Assembly (NCBI GenBank): GCA_964537285.1
Contig: CAZHZT010000007.1
Coordinates: 1 to 64,000, forward strand
Length of the DNA stretch: 64,000 nucleotides
Source of the DNA: CAZHZT01 sp964537285
GTDB lineage: Bacteria > Bacteroidota > Bacteroidia > Chitinophagales > Saprospiraceae
Reading direction: 5' to 3'
In this document: positions 27,061 to 36,845 of the stretch, piece by piece
Position numbering within the stretch: the first letter of the stretch is position 1
Layout of the letters: each line of letters opens with the position of its first letter
The notes under the pieces: model-generated
Databases searched by the model: none
Told to the model about the DNA's origin: nothing
What the model saw: only the letters and a program-made list of their open reading frames with translations
Position numbers and translations under genes: made by a program

Positions 27061-27108
27061 ACTGATGTTACGCACTCAAAGCCAAGGCTCAGAGTGCGTA
27101 ACATCAGT
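27061..27108. repeat. 17-bp hairpin of the TGATGTTACGCA motif
   Basis: The arms ACTGATGTTACGCACTC (27061-27077) and GAGTGCGTAACATCAGT (27092-27108) are perfect complements. It lies between the convergent kinase and esterase genes and may act as a terminator. Confidence 0.7.
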
Positions 27109-27165
27109 AAGTAATCTGTATATAAATCTAATTTATCTTGCTTCACGCAAAGTTAAGCTTTCAAA

Positions 27166-27199
27166 TGATTTTACGCTTCGTATGCGTAACATCAGTTAG
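27166..27199. repeat. Second TGATGTTACGCA hairpin, overlapping a stop codon
   Basis: TGATTTTACGC (27166-27176) pairs with GCGTAACATCA (from 27184) with one mismatch. The right arm contains the stop of the esterase-like gene (27196-27198). It uses the same motif as the hairpin at 27061. Confidence 0.6.
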
Positions 27200-28410
27200 T
27201 AAGTTGGGATGCCTCCTTCGCCAACCACAATGATTCCATCAAATCTTTGTGCAGGAATAAAGCGCACCTGGCCTCCACTTTCCGGCTCAAGCCCTTGCAT
27301 AGGCCGCATGACTCCGCTCTTGTGAATACGCAACGAGCGAAAATCCGTAAACGAAGCCAAGCCATTACGAGGCTTAAACGCCTTTTCTATCTGGTTATCA
27401 CCATCATTTTTAAACCCAGCTGTTTCTCCGTTCCAGTGGATGTAGTGCGTTCCTTCATAGACGAATAATCCCAGGCTATAATAATCATTCCCGTAGCGTT
27501 CTTTAAGAAAATGCCCCATCCATTTTACATTTCCGGTTACGGTTTTATCCTTTTCAACATGGCCATTATGCGCCCAAACGATGATTTTTTTATTTGGAAA
27601 ATAATTCTCCATCAGCCAGAAAAAGTTTTCGGCCATGAGGCTGTCTCTGAGCGCCGGGCCGTCAATCCAATTGAATGGAAACCAGTTTATATTGGCTTGT
27701 TCTCTGAAGTTTCGGATGGTTCGCATCATCAAGGCCCATTTTTCAGGGGAAAGCTCAAAATCACTTCGAACGACATGCTCGGATTTTTCCAAATAAGCCA
27801 TTATGGAGTCCATCGCGGAGTTATAATCATAAAGTGCTTCCTTAAGCACTTTGGGGTTTTGAAGATTTGGTATTAATTGATAATACGCCCTTAAGCCTTC
27901 TATCCAGTAATTCCCCAGGGAAGTATCATAATGATTGAGGATCTGTTTTATTTCATTCGTAAAATAATTTGAAGAGGCCTGACAATCATAGCCCGTAAAT
28001 TCCAGGGGGATTTCCTTTGTTGCTTCTTCTTTCAGGTATTCAAATAATGGATTTATTTCTTCACAATGGAAATTTCCAAATACAGAATTATTTCTCAGCT
28101 CTTTGGCTGTCATCTCATTTCTATTCCACCATGACCAATTCACATCCCCCATTCCAGACTCTATTGCAAGCACTTCAAAGCCCATTTCCTGATGTAAAAA
28201 CTTGACGAGACGGGATTTAAGGCTGAAAAATTCGCCTAGCCCATGGGTGCTTTCGCCTAAAGCGATCACTTTTACGTCCTTCAATTTTTCTTTTAAAGGC
28301 ATTAAATCGGAAAAATCTTCAGCGGTGAGAGAGTAAATGGAAGTAGGTTGTTGAGCCTGAACAAACGACATGCTTCCAAGGACCCATAAACAAATCATAT
28401 ACCTGATCAT
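27196..28410 (-). CDS. Secreted erythromycin-esterase-family protein
   Basis: 404 residues with a signal peptide (about 1-20, ending FVQAQ). The protein has the erythromycin esterase fold signature (PF05139): ALGESTHGLGEFFSLKSRLV, with E53, H56 and E60 as the expected catalytic group, EVLAIESG, RDSLMAENFFWL and IIVWAHNGHVEKD. EreA and EreB open macrolide lactone rings, but most environmental homologues have unknown substrates, so resistance should not be assumed. The signal peptide suggests a periplasmic enzyme. It is a single minus-strand gene with an element A/B composite just upstream. Confidence 0.85.
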   Translation of the reverse strand: MIRYMICLWVLGSMSFVQAQQPTSIYSLTAEDFSDLMPLKEKLKDVKVIALGESTHGLGEFFSLKSRLVKFLHQEMGFEVLAIESGMGDVNWSWWNRNEMTAKELRNNSVFGNFHCEEINPLFEYLKEEATKEIPLEFTGYDCQASSNYFTNEIKQILNHYDTSLGNYWIEGLRAYYQLIPNLQNPKVLKEALYDYNSAMDSIMAYLEKSEHVVRSDFELSPEKWALMMRTIRNFREQANINWFPFNWIDGPALRDSLMAENFFWLMENYFPNKKIIVWAHNGHVEKDKTVTGNVKWMGHFLKERYGNDYYSLGLFVYEGTHYIHWNGETAGFKNDGDNQIEKAFKPRNGLASFTDFRSLRIHKSGVMRPMQGLEPESGGQVRFIPAQRFDGIIVVGEGGIPTY

Positions 28411-28423
28411 ATCTTATCTTTTT

Positions 28424-28509
28424 AGTTCTTTGACATAGATTGTGTGGAACTTCAAAAGCTGTGTTTGGCACCAGAGGCTAATTTATGTCGCCGCTAGTGC
28501 AGCTTTTGC
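28424..28509. repeat. Composite repeat: element A left half joined to element B
   Basis: 28424-28458 matches the left end of element A (TTCTTTGACATAGATTGTGT, GGAACTTCAAAAG). 28471-28509 matches element B (GGCTAATTTATGTCGCCGCT). It lies just upstream of the esterase-like gene. Confidence 0.7.
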
Positions 28510-28524
28510 TTTTCTTTAGAACTG

Positions 28525-28582
28525 AAACGAGCATAAAAAAAGTGTACAGGCTGGCGCCTGTACACTTTTTTTATGCTCGTTT
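28525..28582. terminator. 27-bp perfect hairpin terminator
   Basis: The arms at 28525-28551 and 28556-28582 enclose a TGGC loop. The stem holds seven A on one side and seven T on the other. It ends 10 bp from the stop of the large surface-protein gene. Confidence 0.85.
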
Positions 28583-28591
28583 TATTAAATA

Positions 28592-31500
28592 TTATTTTCC
28601 TACTTTAACGAACTTCTCTCTAATCCAATTATTTGAACTTTGAAGCTGAATAATGTACATACCATTGCTTAAGGCATTCACATCCAACTGATGCCTTAAA
28701 ATGCTTTCTGAATCGCCAAAAACAGTCGTTTGATACAAGAATTTCCCTTGCATGTCATAAACTGTTAATTCGGCTTTTTCTTGCTCCGGAAGATCCGCTT
28801 CAATGGTTAATACATTGCTAACCGGATTCGGGAAAATGCGTACATTTTGTAGAAAGTCATTTTGCGTATCTGCCGTTTGTTCTTCCGGCTCCTTACGCTC
28901 ACCCGCACCAGCATCCAGCTGAGAAACAACATTTAGGGTGTATTCTTCTACTTCTCCATGCAAAATACCTTCGCAAGCACTAGGTGGATAGCCATATTTC
29001 ATAGAAACACGCAGGCGTGTTTTTCCAAGCAAAGCATTGGCAGGAAGGGTAAAATCACTCAATACCGGCCCTTGTTGAGCTTGAATAGTAAAAAGCGCTT
29101 CTCCGGGATCGTCAAAGTCATTATCCTGATTTAAATCAGCCCAAATTCGGAAACTAGCATACCAGGAACCTCCGTAATAACCAGGAGTAAGTATGAGTGG
29201 CACGAGCGAACCAGGTGCAACCGTAATTTCCTGATCTGTAAAATCCGCATAGCCCCCGTTACTACCACTAACATTGGTCAGGTCAGCAATTTCTATGCTT
29301 TCAATCCATAGGTAATAAGCATAAGTTGCTTCGGAAGGACAGTATTCCACTTCTCCGTCGCAGAAACTATGCGTTTGCTGATAGTTAAAGTCTCCACCTG
29401 CTGCCAGGATTGTATTGGTCAAGTTATTACGCAATTCATAGCCTCCATCACCATAATCACAACAAATACCATCCCCCCAACTGTCGTACATTCTAAATTC
29501 ATAACAGCTTCTTGGTAGGCAAAGTTCTTCGGTAATCTCCACTCCGGCGAGTCCGTTGTAATAAGGGCCTCCCGAAGCTGCAATAACTCCGTTAGTATCC
29601 ACCATTTCCCAGCTGGTTTCACTTCCATAATTATCCAACACTATACTTAATGTAAAGGAAGTGCTGTCAAATTCAATATCGAACGCAGTCGTTGCGGAAT
29701 TACCCTGGGCGTCGGTTGCAGTGACTTCATAAGCCCCGGGGGCTAAATTATCAATAGCCTCACCTTCCATACCATTACTCCATGTACAAACTACCGGCTG
29801 ATAACCTCCTTCAACCACAGCATTAGCAGCTCCCATATTATTATTTTCACAACCCGGGTTATCCACTTCTACAATCAGATTGAGTGGAGCCGGAGCGTTG
29901 TATTCAAAAGCGATAAAAGCCACCTGCTCACTGGTGTGACTGCGCTCTGTATCCTGAATCTGATCTTCTTCAATGGAAGCAAAAACAGTATCTCCATCAA
30001 TGCCTTTAGGGTCGTAAATAACAGGCCAGCCACCGTCGCCTCCGTCCATAGCAGTAGCGCTCAACACCGCACCATTTATATTAGACAATCCGACAGGTAT
30101 CGAATAACCTTCACTGGAGTTCTGTACCCCTAATACTACATCTTCACTCACTCCAGCTTCGAAATGAAAATCAGAAAGGCTGTAGCTACCTGATTCAAAA
30201 ACGATATAGCCGATCGTTTCATCTAAGCGATCAGTAAAGGTATCCTGAGCGATATGTTTGCCGGCCGCAAAACGGTCATGACTCGGAGGGTTATACGTTT
30301 GATTATCTTTAGATGACCAGAAAACGGACCATCGCGTATCGTTAAAACTCATAACCTGCCCAAGGACTGCTGGATTTTCGTAGGTATTTTCATAAGTTCT
30401 GACTTCAGTTACCCAGTTATCATAACCAGCCGTGATGCCAGAATTCACCTTCTTTGCTTCGAAAGTAATTCCATGATTTTCTTGTTGATAGCTGCCCTCT
30501 TCAGCAACGAAGTAGTACACATCAAAAATCTCCGGGGTATTTCCGCCAGGGTTTTGAATACGTAAGTCGAAGCTATTGCCGGAAGCATTTTTTATACGTG
30601 TAACCACTGGCGGCATTTCTTCGGAGAGCTTGCTTGCACCAGGCATTTGGATTGTAGTTACCACTACCATAGAATTGTAGGATTCATTAAGGGTAATGGT
30701 TTGCCAGTTTTCGCCTACGCTATTTGCAACACCTCCCTCTACCTGAGGGATTTTATGAACTGTTATTTTTTCAGTGGCGGTACATTGTTCCGCATCGGTA
30801 ACGGTTACCATGTAATCGCCTGCAACAAGGCCAGCGAGGTCGTCAATAATAAAACCATTCGACCATTGATAGGTATAACCAGGAGTTCCTCCGCTTACAT
30901 CTAAATCAATCGTTCCATCGGCATTGGTTTCAGGCGTGGTGGTATAGTTAATTTGAATAGCATCAGGCTCTCCCAAAGTATAACTTCCAATTTTGATACA
31001 GCCGTTGGCATCTGTAACGGTTACAAAATAGGTTCCGGCTGGCTTTTGGAAGAGGAAGGCCTCTGTACTGTTGTCGTCCCAAAGGTACTGGACAGGAGGT
31101 GTTCCTCCATTAGTAGTTGCAGAAACCGAACCATTCGTTCCGCCATTACAAGTAGGTTCTAAGCCTTTTAGAACCAACTCCAGGGGAGCAGGCTGAGTAA
31201 TTGGAATGGTAACAGATTGCGAATTACCCAAGTCATCAGTTACCGTCAGGTTATAATCTCCGGCCACCAATTCCGAGATGGAAGAAGTGGTCGATCCGTT
31301 GCTCCAGGCGTAAGTATAGTTTCCGGTTCCACCTGTTACCAAAGCATTGATTTGGCCATCATTTTCTCCATTACAAGAAACATTTTCACTTGTCCAATCA
31401 ATACTTATCGGATCAATGCTCATGCGGCAAAAAGAGACAAAGTCGAGATAAGGATGACTGCTTGTTCCTGTGGTTCTCAACTTTATGTTGTGGTTTCCTG

Positions 31501-34500
31501 CAGTAAAATCGTGCCAGTACTCCATTTTCTGCCAGATATCCCAGCCGCTTGTTTTATTAAAAGATAGTTCAGTGATTATATTTCCATCAACGCTTAATTC
31601 TAGTCTGCGATCGTTGCCCCAATGCAGAGAATAACGGAAGGACATGAGATACGAGCCTGCCTGATCAAGGTTTACATCAAAGGAGATGGTCTGATCAGGT
31701 ACATTATTGGTTTTAACGTAGCCATTTCCCGTAAAACCTTGATAGTAGGTTTTGGAGGAAGCACCAACCAATGTTTCATTTTCAAGATGTACCACCTGAT
31801 CGACGCAAAAGGCACTCGGGAAAACAGAAAATAGCTCTGAGGCTCCACAGTTATTATTGTCGGTAACCGTAACTACATAACTTCCTACTTCGAGACCACC
31901 AAGGTCTTCCGTTTCAAATCCGTTTGACCAGAGGTAACTGTAGCCCGGCGTGCCACCCGAAACGCTAATATCTAGGGAGCCATCAGAGCCGGTTGAAAGA
32001 GTGGCATTATGGTTTATTTGTATAGGATCAGGTTCCGTAATTGAGATTGTACTAATGTGCTTATTGCCAAGGTAATCACTAACGGTCACCTCATGAATAC
32101 CCGCTGTAAGGTTATCAACTGTGCTGCCCGTTTCCCCATTTCCCCACTGATATTGGTAAATTCCGGTACCTCCTGTAGCAGTGACAGTGGCCTTTCCGTC
32201 GGAACCATCATTACAACTTACGTGCTGATCCACGGAAATGGTCGCTAGTAATTGATTGAGATCCGTTTGGCATAAGGATAGAAAATCTACATTGGGGCCG
32301 TGTTTTTTGTTACTGGTAGTTAATTCAATGCTTTGAGCATTGCCATTTAGATTAACATACACATACAATAAACTCCACTTATCCCAGCTCCCCGTTGGAG
32401 GGAAAGGCATTTGAGATTGTACGATCTGAGCATCCACTGCAACGTCCAGATAGCGGTTATGATTCGAACCATTTGCATAGCGAATAGTCACTACATAATT
32501 CCCGGCCAAATCAGGATTTACATCAAATGCCAATAAATCGCCTTCGGAATTTTTGAAATCCACATAACCACTTCCAGTAAATCCTTTTTTGTAGGAATGC
32601 ACCTGAGGTCCATCATAGGTAGCATCTTCTGCCTGGAATACGGTGTCCTCACAATCATCGCAGGCATCAGGGGTAGTATCTCCATCTGCATCATCATTAT
32701 CATTAAATCCTTCGCAAAGATCTTCGGCATCACAAACGCTGTCATTATCTGTATCTTCAAAAGTACCCACACAATTACAGTTTTCATCATAGACGTCATT
32801 GATGGTGCAGGCATCGTAATCATCACAAGGCGTTCCAATCAGGGCATTATCGCAAGGGTCACAACCATCGGGGATTCCATCGTTATCAAAATCGGCACCA
32901 TCATCATAGCCTTCACAGATATCCAGAATATTACATACTCCATCTGCATCGGAATCGATATAAATGCCCTGGCAGCCACAATCAGATGTAACTACATCCA
33001 AAATGGTACAAACATCTCCATCATCACAAGGGCTGCCAATAGTTCTGTCATCACAATCATCGCAATCATCCGGCATGCCATCGCCATCGGAATCGACGCT
33101 ATCGTCTCCTCCCGGGCAAACGTCAAAAGCATTACAAACGCCATCATTGTCATCATCCTCACCAGTGAAAACTCCCTCACAATTGCAATCCGCATTGTAT
33201 TTATCATCTTCAGTGCAAGGATTTCCATCATCGCAGGCTGTTCCAAGCAGGTTTCCGTCGCAATCATCACAACCATCGGGCTTTCCGTCATTATCAGAAT
33301 CAATAGTATCATCGCTTCCTTCGCAGATATCATTTGTATTACAAACGCCATCCTGATCGGTATCCAGATAGATGCCCCCGCAATTGCAGAAAGCATCGTA
33401 AACATCTTCTACAGTACAGGGATTACCGTCATCACAAGGTTGACCGCTCATATCACAATCGGTACAGAAAGACAGAACAAGCTGATCCAAGTTTGGGCCA
33501 TGACTACCATTGGTCGTAAGTCGAATGGTGTGCATACCCGGATCAAATGTATAAGCGGTTTCAACTACATCCCAAATGTGCCAATCTCCGGTACCAGGAA
33601 AATCAAAGCTTTCATCAAGCACCATCCCATTAATGGAAAGCTCCATATAGCGATTCGCAGAATTGTGAGCATAACGGAAGCTTAAACTATGCTCTCCAGC
33701 TTCAAGGATTTCCACATTAAAAGAGACGTAATCTCCTACCTTATTTTTGTAATCAACATATCCGGAGCCTTCATATTGCGATTCATTATTCTTGACTTCT
33801 ACCCCTTCGATATCCGCATCCTCCGCTTCATAAGCCCTTTCCAGGCATGCATCTATTCCATCGGGTATCCCATCCTGATCAAAATCGATATATTCCCCTT
33901 TACACTGGCAGTTAATATCAAATAAATCATTAATGGTATAAACATTCTGGTCATCGCAAGGCGTGCCTTCTCCCTGGCAGTCGCAGGCAAGCAAATCTCC
34001 GGCATCAATGGAAGTGGCATTGGCAATACTTATGATATTCGTACCATCATCCGGCTGATTTGTATTGAAACGAGTGTTTTGAAGATCAAAAGCCAAGGAG
34101 GGATTTCCTCCTTGTTGTAAAATATCAAAACAAAGCGTGCCAATGGTAATCGCCTCTAATTCTGTAACAACGGGACAACTACCGGCCTTGTCTGCTAACG
34201 AAAGTGTCAAATTGAAGCGGCCCGGAAGGGAAAAAGCGTCGTATTGTTGTTCATCCCAAACATTAATACCACAAACAGCACCCGCACTAAAAGAAGCTGA
34301 TTGATAATTATTCAGGAACAATGCTGCCGGATTAAAATCCAGCATTATTGAACTGGTTCCAAGCTGAATATCTCCACTTCCCTGCGTTGATTGAACTTGG
34401 ATATCGACGCAATAGGAGTAGTTATCACAATCTTTCTGAGGAAGTAGTGAAAGATCCACAGATTGGCCGAAAGCTGCATAGCCGAAAAGGAGTAGCAGCA

Positions 34501-34534
34501 TGACTATTATATAGATTAAGGTAAATTTTTTCAT
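28592..34534 (-). CDS. Giant modular carbohydrate-binding surface protein (T9SS substrate)
   Basis: 1980 residues with a signal peptide (about 1-23, ending AAFGQ). Approximate order: an N-terminal cohesin-like beta domain (25-190); a first CBM6-like module (about 235-360; EGSGYVDYKNKVGDYVSFNV, then NLDQLVLSF); Cys/Asp-rich thrombospondin-3-like calcium repeats (365-625; DSDGDGMPDDCDDC type); a second CBM6-like module (630-760); SprB-like repeats (770-915; GGTGIYQYQWGNG); a third CBM6-like module (920-1045); more SprB repeats (1050-1285); a lectin-like region (about 1300-1540); another SprB repeat; a GEVED domain (about 1750-1870; FRIWADLNQDNDFDDPGE); and a T9SS tail (RIFPNPVSNV, GMYIIQLQ). 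The expected role is binding polysaccharide at the cell surface. It is probably last in an operon with the upstream DUF1800/DUF1501 pair. Confidence 0.85.
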   Translation of the reverse strand: MKKFTLIYIIVMLLLLFGYAAFGQSVDLSLLPQKDCDNYSYCVDIQVQSTQGSGDIQLGTSSIMLDFNPAALFLNNYQSASFSAGAVCGINVWDEQQYDAFSLPGRFNLTLSLADKAGSCPVVTELEAITIGTLCFDILQQGGNPSLAFDLQNTRFNTNQPDDGTNIISIANATSIDAGDLLACDCQGEGTPCDDQNVYTINDLFDINCQCKGEYIDFDQDGIPDGIDACLERAYEAEDADIEGVEVKNNESQYEGSGYVDYKNKVGDYVSFNVEILEAGEHSLSFRYAHNSANRYMELSINGMVLDESFDFPGTGDWHIWDVVETAYTFDPGMHTIRLTTNGSHGPNLDQLVLSFCTDCDMSGQPCDDGNPCTVEDVYDAFCNCGGIYLDTDQDGVCNTNDICEGSDDTIDSDNDGKPDGCDDCDGNLLGTACDDGNPCTEDDKYNADCNCEGVFTGEDDDNDGVCNAFDVCPGGDDSVDSDGDGMPDDCDDCDDRTIGSPCDDGDVCTILDVVTSDCGCQGIYIDSDADGVCNILDICEGYDDGADFDNDGIPDGCDPCDNALIGTPCDDYDACTINDVYDENCNCVGTFEDTDNDSVCDAEDLCEGFNDNDDADGDTTPDACDDCEDTVFQAEDATYDGPQVHSYKKGFTGSGYVDFKNSEGDLLAFDVNPDLAGNYVVTIRYANGSNHNRYLDVAVDAQIVQSQMPFPPTGSWDKWSLLYVYVNLNGNAQSIELTTSNKKHGPNVDFLSLCQTDLNQLLATISVDQHVSCNDGSDGKATVTATGGTGIYQYQWGNGETGSTVDNLTAGIHEVTVSDYLGNKHISTISITEPDPIQINHNATLSTGSDGSLDISVSGGTPGYSYLWSNGFETEDLGGLEVGSYVVTVTDNNNCGASELFSVFPSAFCVDQVVHLENETLVGASSKTYYQGFTGNGYVKTNNVPDQTISFDVNLDQAGSYLMSFRYSLHWGNDRRLELSVDGNIITELSFNKTSGWDIWQKMEYWHDFTAGNHNIKLRTTGTSSHPYLDFVSFCRMSIDPISIDWTSENVSCNGENDGQINALVTGGTGNYTYAWSNGSTTSSISELVAGDYNLTVTDDLGNSQSVTIPITQPAPLELVLKGLEPTCNGGTNGSVSATTNGGTPPVQYLWDDNSTEAFLFQKPAGTYFVTVTDANGCIKIGSYTLGEPDAIQINYTTTPETNADGTIDLDVSGGTPGYTYQWSNGFIIDDLAGLVAGDYMVTVTDAEQCTATEKITVHKIPQVEGGVANSVGENWQTITLNESYNSMVVVTTIQMPGASKLSEEMPPVVTRIKNASGNSFDLRIQNPGGNTPEIFDVYYFVAEEGSYQQENHGITFEAKKVNSGITAGYDNWVTEVRTYENTYENPAVLGQVMSFNDTRWSVFWSSKDNQTYNPPSHDRFAAGKHIAQDTFTDRLDETIGYIVFESGSYSLSDFHFEAGVSEDVVLGVQNSSEGYSIPVGLSNINGAVLSATAMDGGDGGWPVIYDPKGIDGDTVFASIEEDQIQDTERSHTSEQVAFIAFEYNAPAPLNLIVEVDNPGCENNNMGAANAVVEGGYQPVVCTWSNGMEGEAIDNLAPGAYEVTATDAQGNSATTAFDIEFDSTSFTLSIVLDNYGSETSWEMVDTNGVIAASGGPYYNGLAGVEITEELCLPRSCYEFRMYDSWGDGICCDYGDGGYELRNNLTNTILAAGGDFNYQQTHSFCDGEVEYCPSEATYAYYLWIESIEIADLTNVSGSNGGYADFTDQEITVAPGSLVPLILTPGYYGGSWYASFRIWADLNQDNDFDDPGEALFTIQAQQGPVLSDFTLPANALLGKTRLRVSMKYGYPPSACEGILHGEVEEYTLNVVSQLDAGAGERKEPEEQTADTQNDFLQNVRIFPNPVSNVLTIEADLPEQEKAELTVYDMQGKFLYQTTVFGDSESILRHQLDVNALSNGMYIIQLQSSNNWIREKFVKVGK

Positions 34535-34672
34535 AAAATTTAAATTTGAATGGTTTAGGTTCCGAAATGAGCTCGAAACCAGCAGTAAAACTTTGTTTGA
34601 AGCGATGCTTGTTTTTTGAATTTATTATAGAAAAAACTCAAAAACCGAGTATGGCTTCAGTAAAAAATAATC

Positions 34673-36703
34673 CTAGACTTTTACGTTACCCAGTTTACTT
34701 CTGTTGTTAAACCATAGATTGTAATCCGCTTCGTCTACTTTTCCGTCAGCATTCAAATCGGCATTATTGTAAGTGCCGATCTGCCCGTTTTGAGCCTTCC
34801 ACAGGTTGTAATCTGCGTTATTGATGATCTGATTTTGGTCCACATCTCCGGCGATCATCGCATAGATGCTACCAACTTGAGTTTGCTGAGCCTCACCGGC
34901 TGCCATATACTCATTTTTAGTAAAATCATAAATGAAGGAAGGCAGATCTGTAAGGATAGGTTCACTACTCATCACGGCAATATGTCCTTTATGGAAAACG
35001 GTAATCAAATACGATCCGTCGTTTATTCCGTCAAAAGAGACACCTGCAGTACCATCGGTTTCCATAACATATCCGTCCTTACGGAGAAGAACAGCCTTTC
35101 TGGCGATTACAATTGAAGGGGCTTCCGAATCACGCAACTCCAACAGCAGCCAATCGACGGTATCTGCGGGAAAGGTCGTTACGGATTCAGTGCCCGCGTA
35201 ATTAAACGGAGCTTGGCTAAATGGCTGATTGACAGGCAAGAGGCCAGCATCGGCTAAGTCCGTTTTCATAGCCTGTTGATTCGCAATGTAGTACCCTTCT
35301 AAAGCTACTTTTACCTGAATACACGCACATACAATGGGCGGTTGGGGCGTATAATAACAATCCGATGGAACAATATTGGAATTATTGATCAAAGGAAGTT
35401 TAGTTGAATAATAACTTGCCGACAGGAAGGTACTTTGTAAAGAAGTATTATTCGCTCCCAACCAATCCTGTAGAATCGTCGAAAATACCTGTCGATAATC
35501 ATACTTCAACTGATTTGGATTTGCTGCCCCCGGGTTATCCTGGTTGCTCAAATCAATGTTGTTTCCAACTACGCCACCATCAACACCTTTACCGACGACA
35601 AACATCGAGCTAAGCGTTCCGTGATCCAGTCCGTAACTGCCATTTTGAATGATTTTACGACCAAATTCAGAAAAGATTACGGTCATTACATTATTATCCA
35701 GCCCGAGTTGAGCCAGGTCATCCTGAAAAGCTTTCACAGAACCACCAAGTCCACCTAAAAGGTCAGCATGATTCCCTTCAACCGTATTTCCAGGAGTTAC
35801 CTGATAACCGTGGGTATCGAAACCACCGGTAGTTGCCATAAATACTTTAGTACGGCTTCCTCCTTTCAGCATGCGAGCAATGGTACGCAATTGATTGCCC
35901 AGGGAATTATTTGGATAAGCGATACTACTGTTAGAGCCATTGTTAAAGGTTTCTGAAATACGTTGCGCATATACGTTAACACTCGATTCGATGGTCGCTA
36001 TATGCTCAAGCATTTCTCCTTGCTCAGTATTTGGAATGTTCGGAATAGGAGCTCCCCCTAGAGAAGAGATCAAGGTATAAAACCCGGAAGGATCCTGCCC
36101 GGAAAGATTAATTTCATAACTATGTTCTTCGAAGGTATGAAAACCTGTTGCATTCATATTTCCAAACAGAATTCCCAGCGGATCAGGTTCTCCTAAGAAC
36201 GGGCTGCCGTTATAGCCCGGATAACGATCTTTTAAAAAACGGCCGATCCAGCCAGTCGGGACATCCTGATGAGAACCTCCGCTACCAGTCAACCAGTTAT
36301 CCAAGGATTTAAAGTGAGACTTATTCGGCTGAGCGTAGCCTACACGCTGCACAATGTTGAGCATTCCCTCATCATAAAGCGTTTTGAAATCCGTCAAGCG
36401 AGGATGAAGCCCGAGTTGCTGTGCATCGGGAAGGCTATTATCCAGAGTAATCAAGGAACTTTCCGGAAGGCGAACATTGGGTCTAAAATTCGCATAATCC
36501 GATAATTGATCTAAAGGAACAGCGGTGTTGATGATATCATTCCCCCCATTCAAAAATATAATGACGACTGACCTATCGGTCACATCGCAAGGATTCAGAT
36601 AAAAAGGATGGGTTGCAGAAAGTGCCCGAATCGGCAAAGCCCCCGCAAATAAAGGAACCAACCCCATTGGAGCGGCTGTTTTGAAGAATTGTCTTCTATT
36701 CAT
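34673..36703 (-). CDS. DUF1501 protein with Tat signal and dockerin-like tail
   Basis: 676 residues. The Tat signal MNRRQFFKTAAPMG (R3-R4) is followed by a hydrophobic stretch. The DUF1501 body shows IIFLNGGNDIINTAVPL, GGFDTHGYQ, VIFSEFGRKIIQNGS and YGLDHGTLSSMFVVG. The last ~60 residues (from about 612) differ from the paralogue at 21153: two EF-hand-like calcium loops, GDVDQNQIINNADYNLW and ADLNADGKVDEADYNLW, form a type I dockerin-like duplication. Dockerins bind cohesins, and a cohesin-like domain begins the giant protein encoded next. Physical pairing of the two is a hypothesis. The gene lies 138 bp upstream of the giant gene and 142 bp downstream of DUF1800. Confidence 0.83.
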   Translation of the reverse strand: MNRRQFFKTAAPMGLVPLFAGALPIRALSATHPFYLNPCDVTDRSVVIIFLNGGNDIINTAVPLDQLSDYANFRPNVRLPESSLITLDNSLPDAQQLGLHPRLTDFKTLYDEGMLNIVQRVGYAQPNKSHFKSLDNWLTGSGGSHQDVPTGWIGRFLKDRYPGYNGSPFLGEPDPLGILFGNMNATGFHTFEEHSYEINLSGQDPSGFYTLISSLGGAPIPNIPNTEQGEMLEHIATIESSVNVYAQRISETFNNGSNSSIAYPNNSLGNQLRTIARMLKGGSRTKVFMATTGGFDTHGYQVTPGNTVEGNHADLLGGLGGSVKAFQDDLAQLGLDNNVMTVIFSEFGRKIIQNGSYGLDHGTLSSMFVVGKGVDGGVVGNNIDLSNQDNPGAANPNQLKYDYRQVFSTILQDWLGANNTSLQSTFLSASYYSTKLPLINNSNIVPSDCYYTPQPPIVCACIQVKVALEGYYIANQQAMKTDLADAGLLPVNQPFSQAPFNYAGTESVTTFPADTVDWLLLELRDSEAPSIVIARKAVLLRKDGYVMETDGTAGVSFDGINDGSYLITVFHKGHIAVMSSEPILTDLPSFIYDFTKNEYMAAGEAQQTQVGSIYAMIAGDVDQNQIINNADYNLWKAQNGQIGTYNNADLNADGKVDEADYNLWFNNRSKLGNVKV

Positions 36704-36717
36704 AAGAAAAAGATTAC

Positions 36718-36827
36718 GTTCTTTGACAAATTGTGTGGAACTTCAAAATGATAAGCCTTGAATACCCTTGTGGCTGAAAGGGTTATCATTTTGAAGTTCT
36801 ATTTTCCACAATTTATGTCAAAGAACT
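36718..36827. repeat. Element A, full copy 3, inside an operon
   Basis: Same orientation as copies at 2003 and 15644, with loop TTGAATACCCTTGTGGCTGA. It fills nearly all of the 142-bp gap between the DUF1800 and DUF1501 genes, which run in the same direction, so it would be transcribed as a large hairpin. Confidence 0.9.
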
Positions 36828-36845
36828 AAAGATTAAAGGTAATTT

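Noticed and set aside
27196..28410. Macrolide resistance gene
   Set aside because: The erythromycin-esterase fold is present, but most such chromosomal secreted homologues have unknown substrates; resistance cannot be claimed.
32597..33685. A 362-codon plus-strand frame rich in Ile/Thr
   Set aside because: It is antisense to the Asp/Cys-rich calcium repeats of the giant surface protein; the repetitive GAT/GAC codons create open frames on the other strand. No domain or signal is seen.
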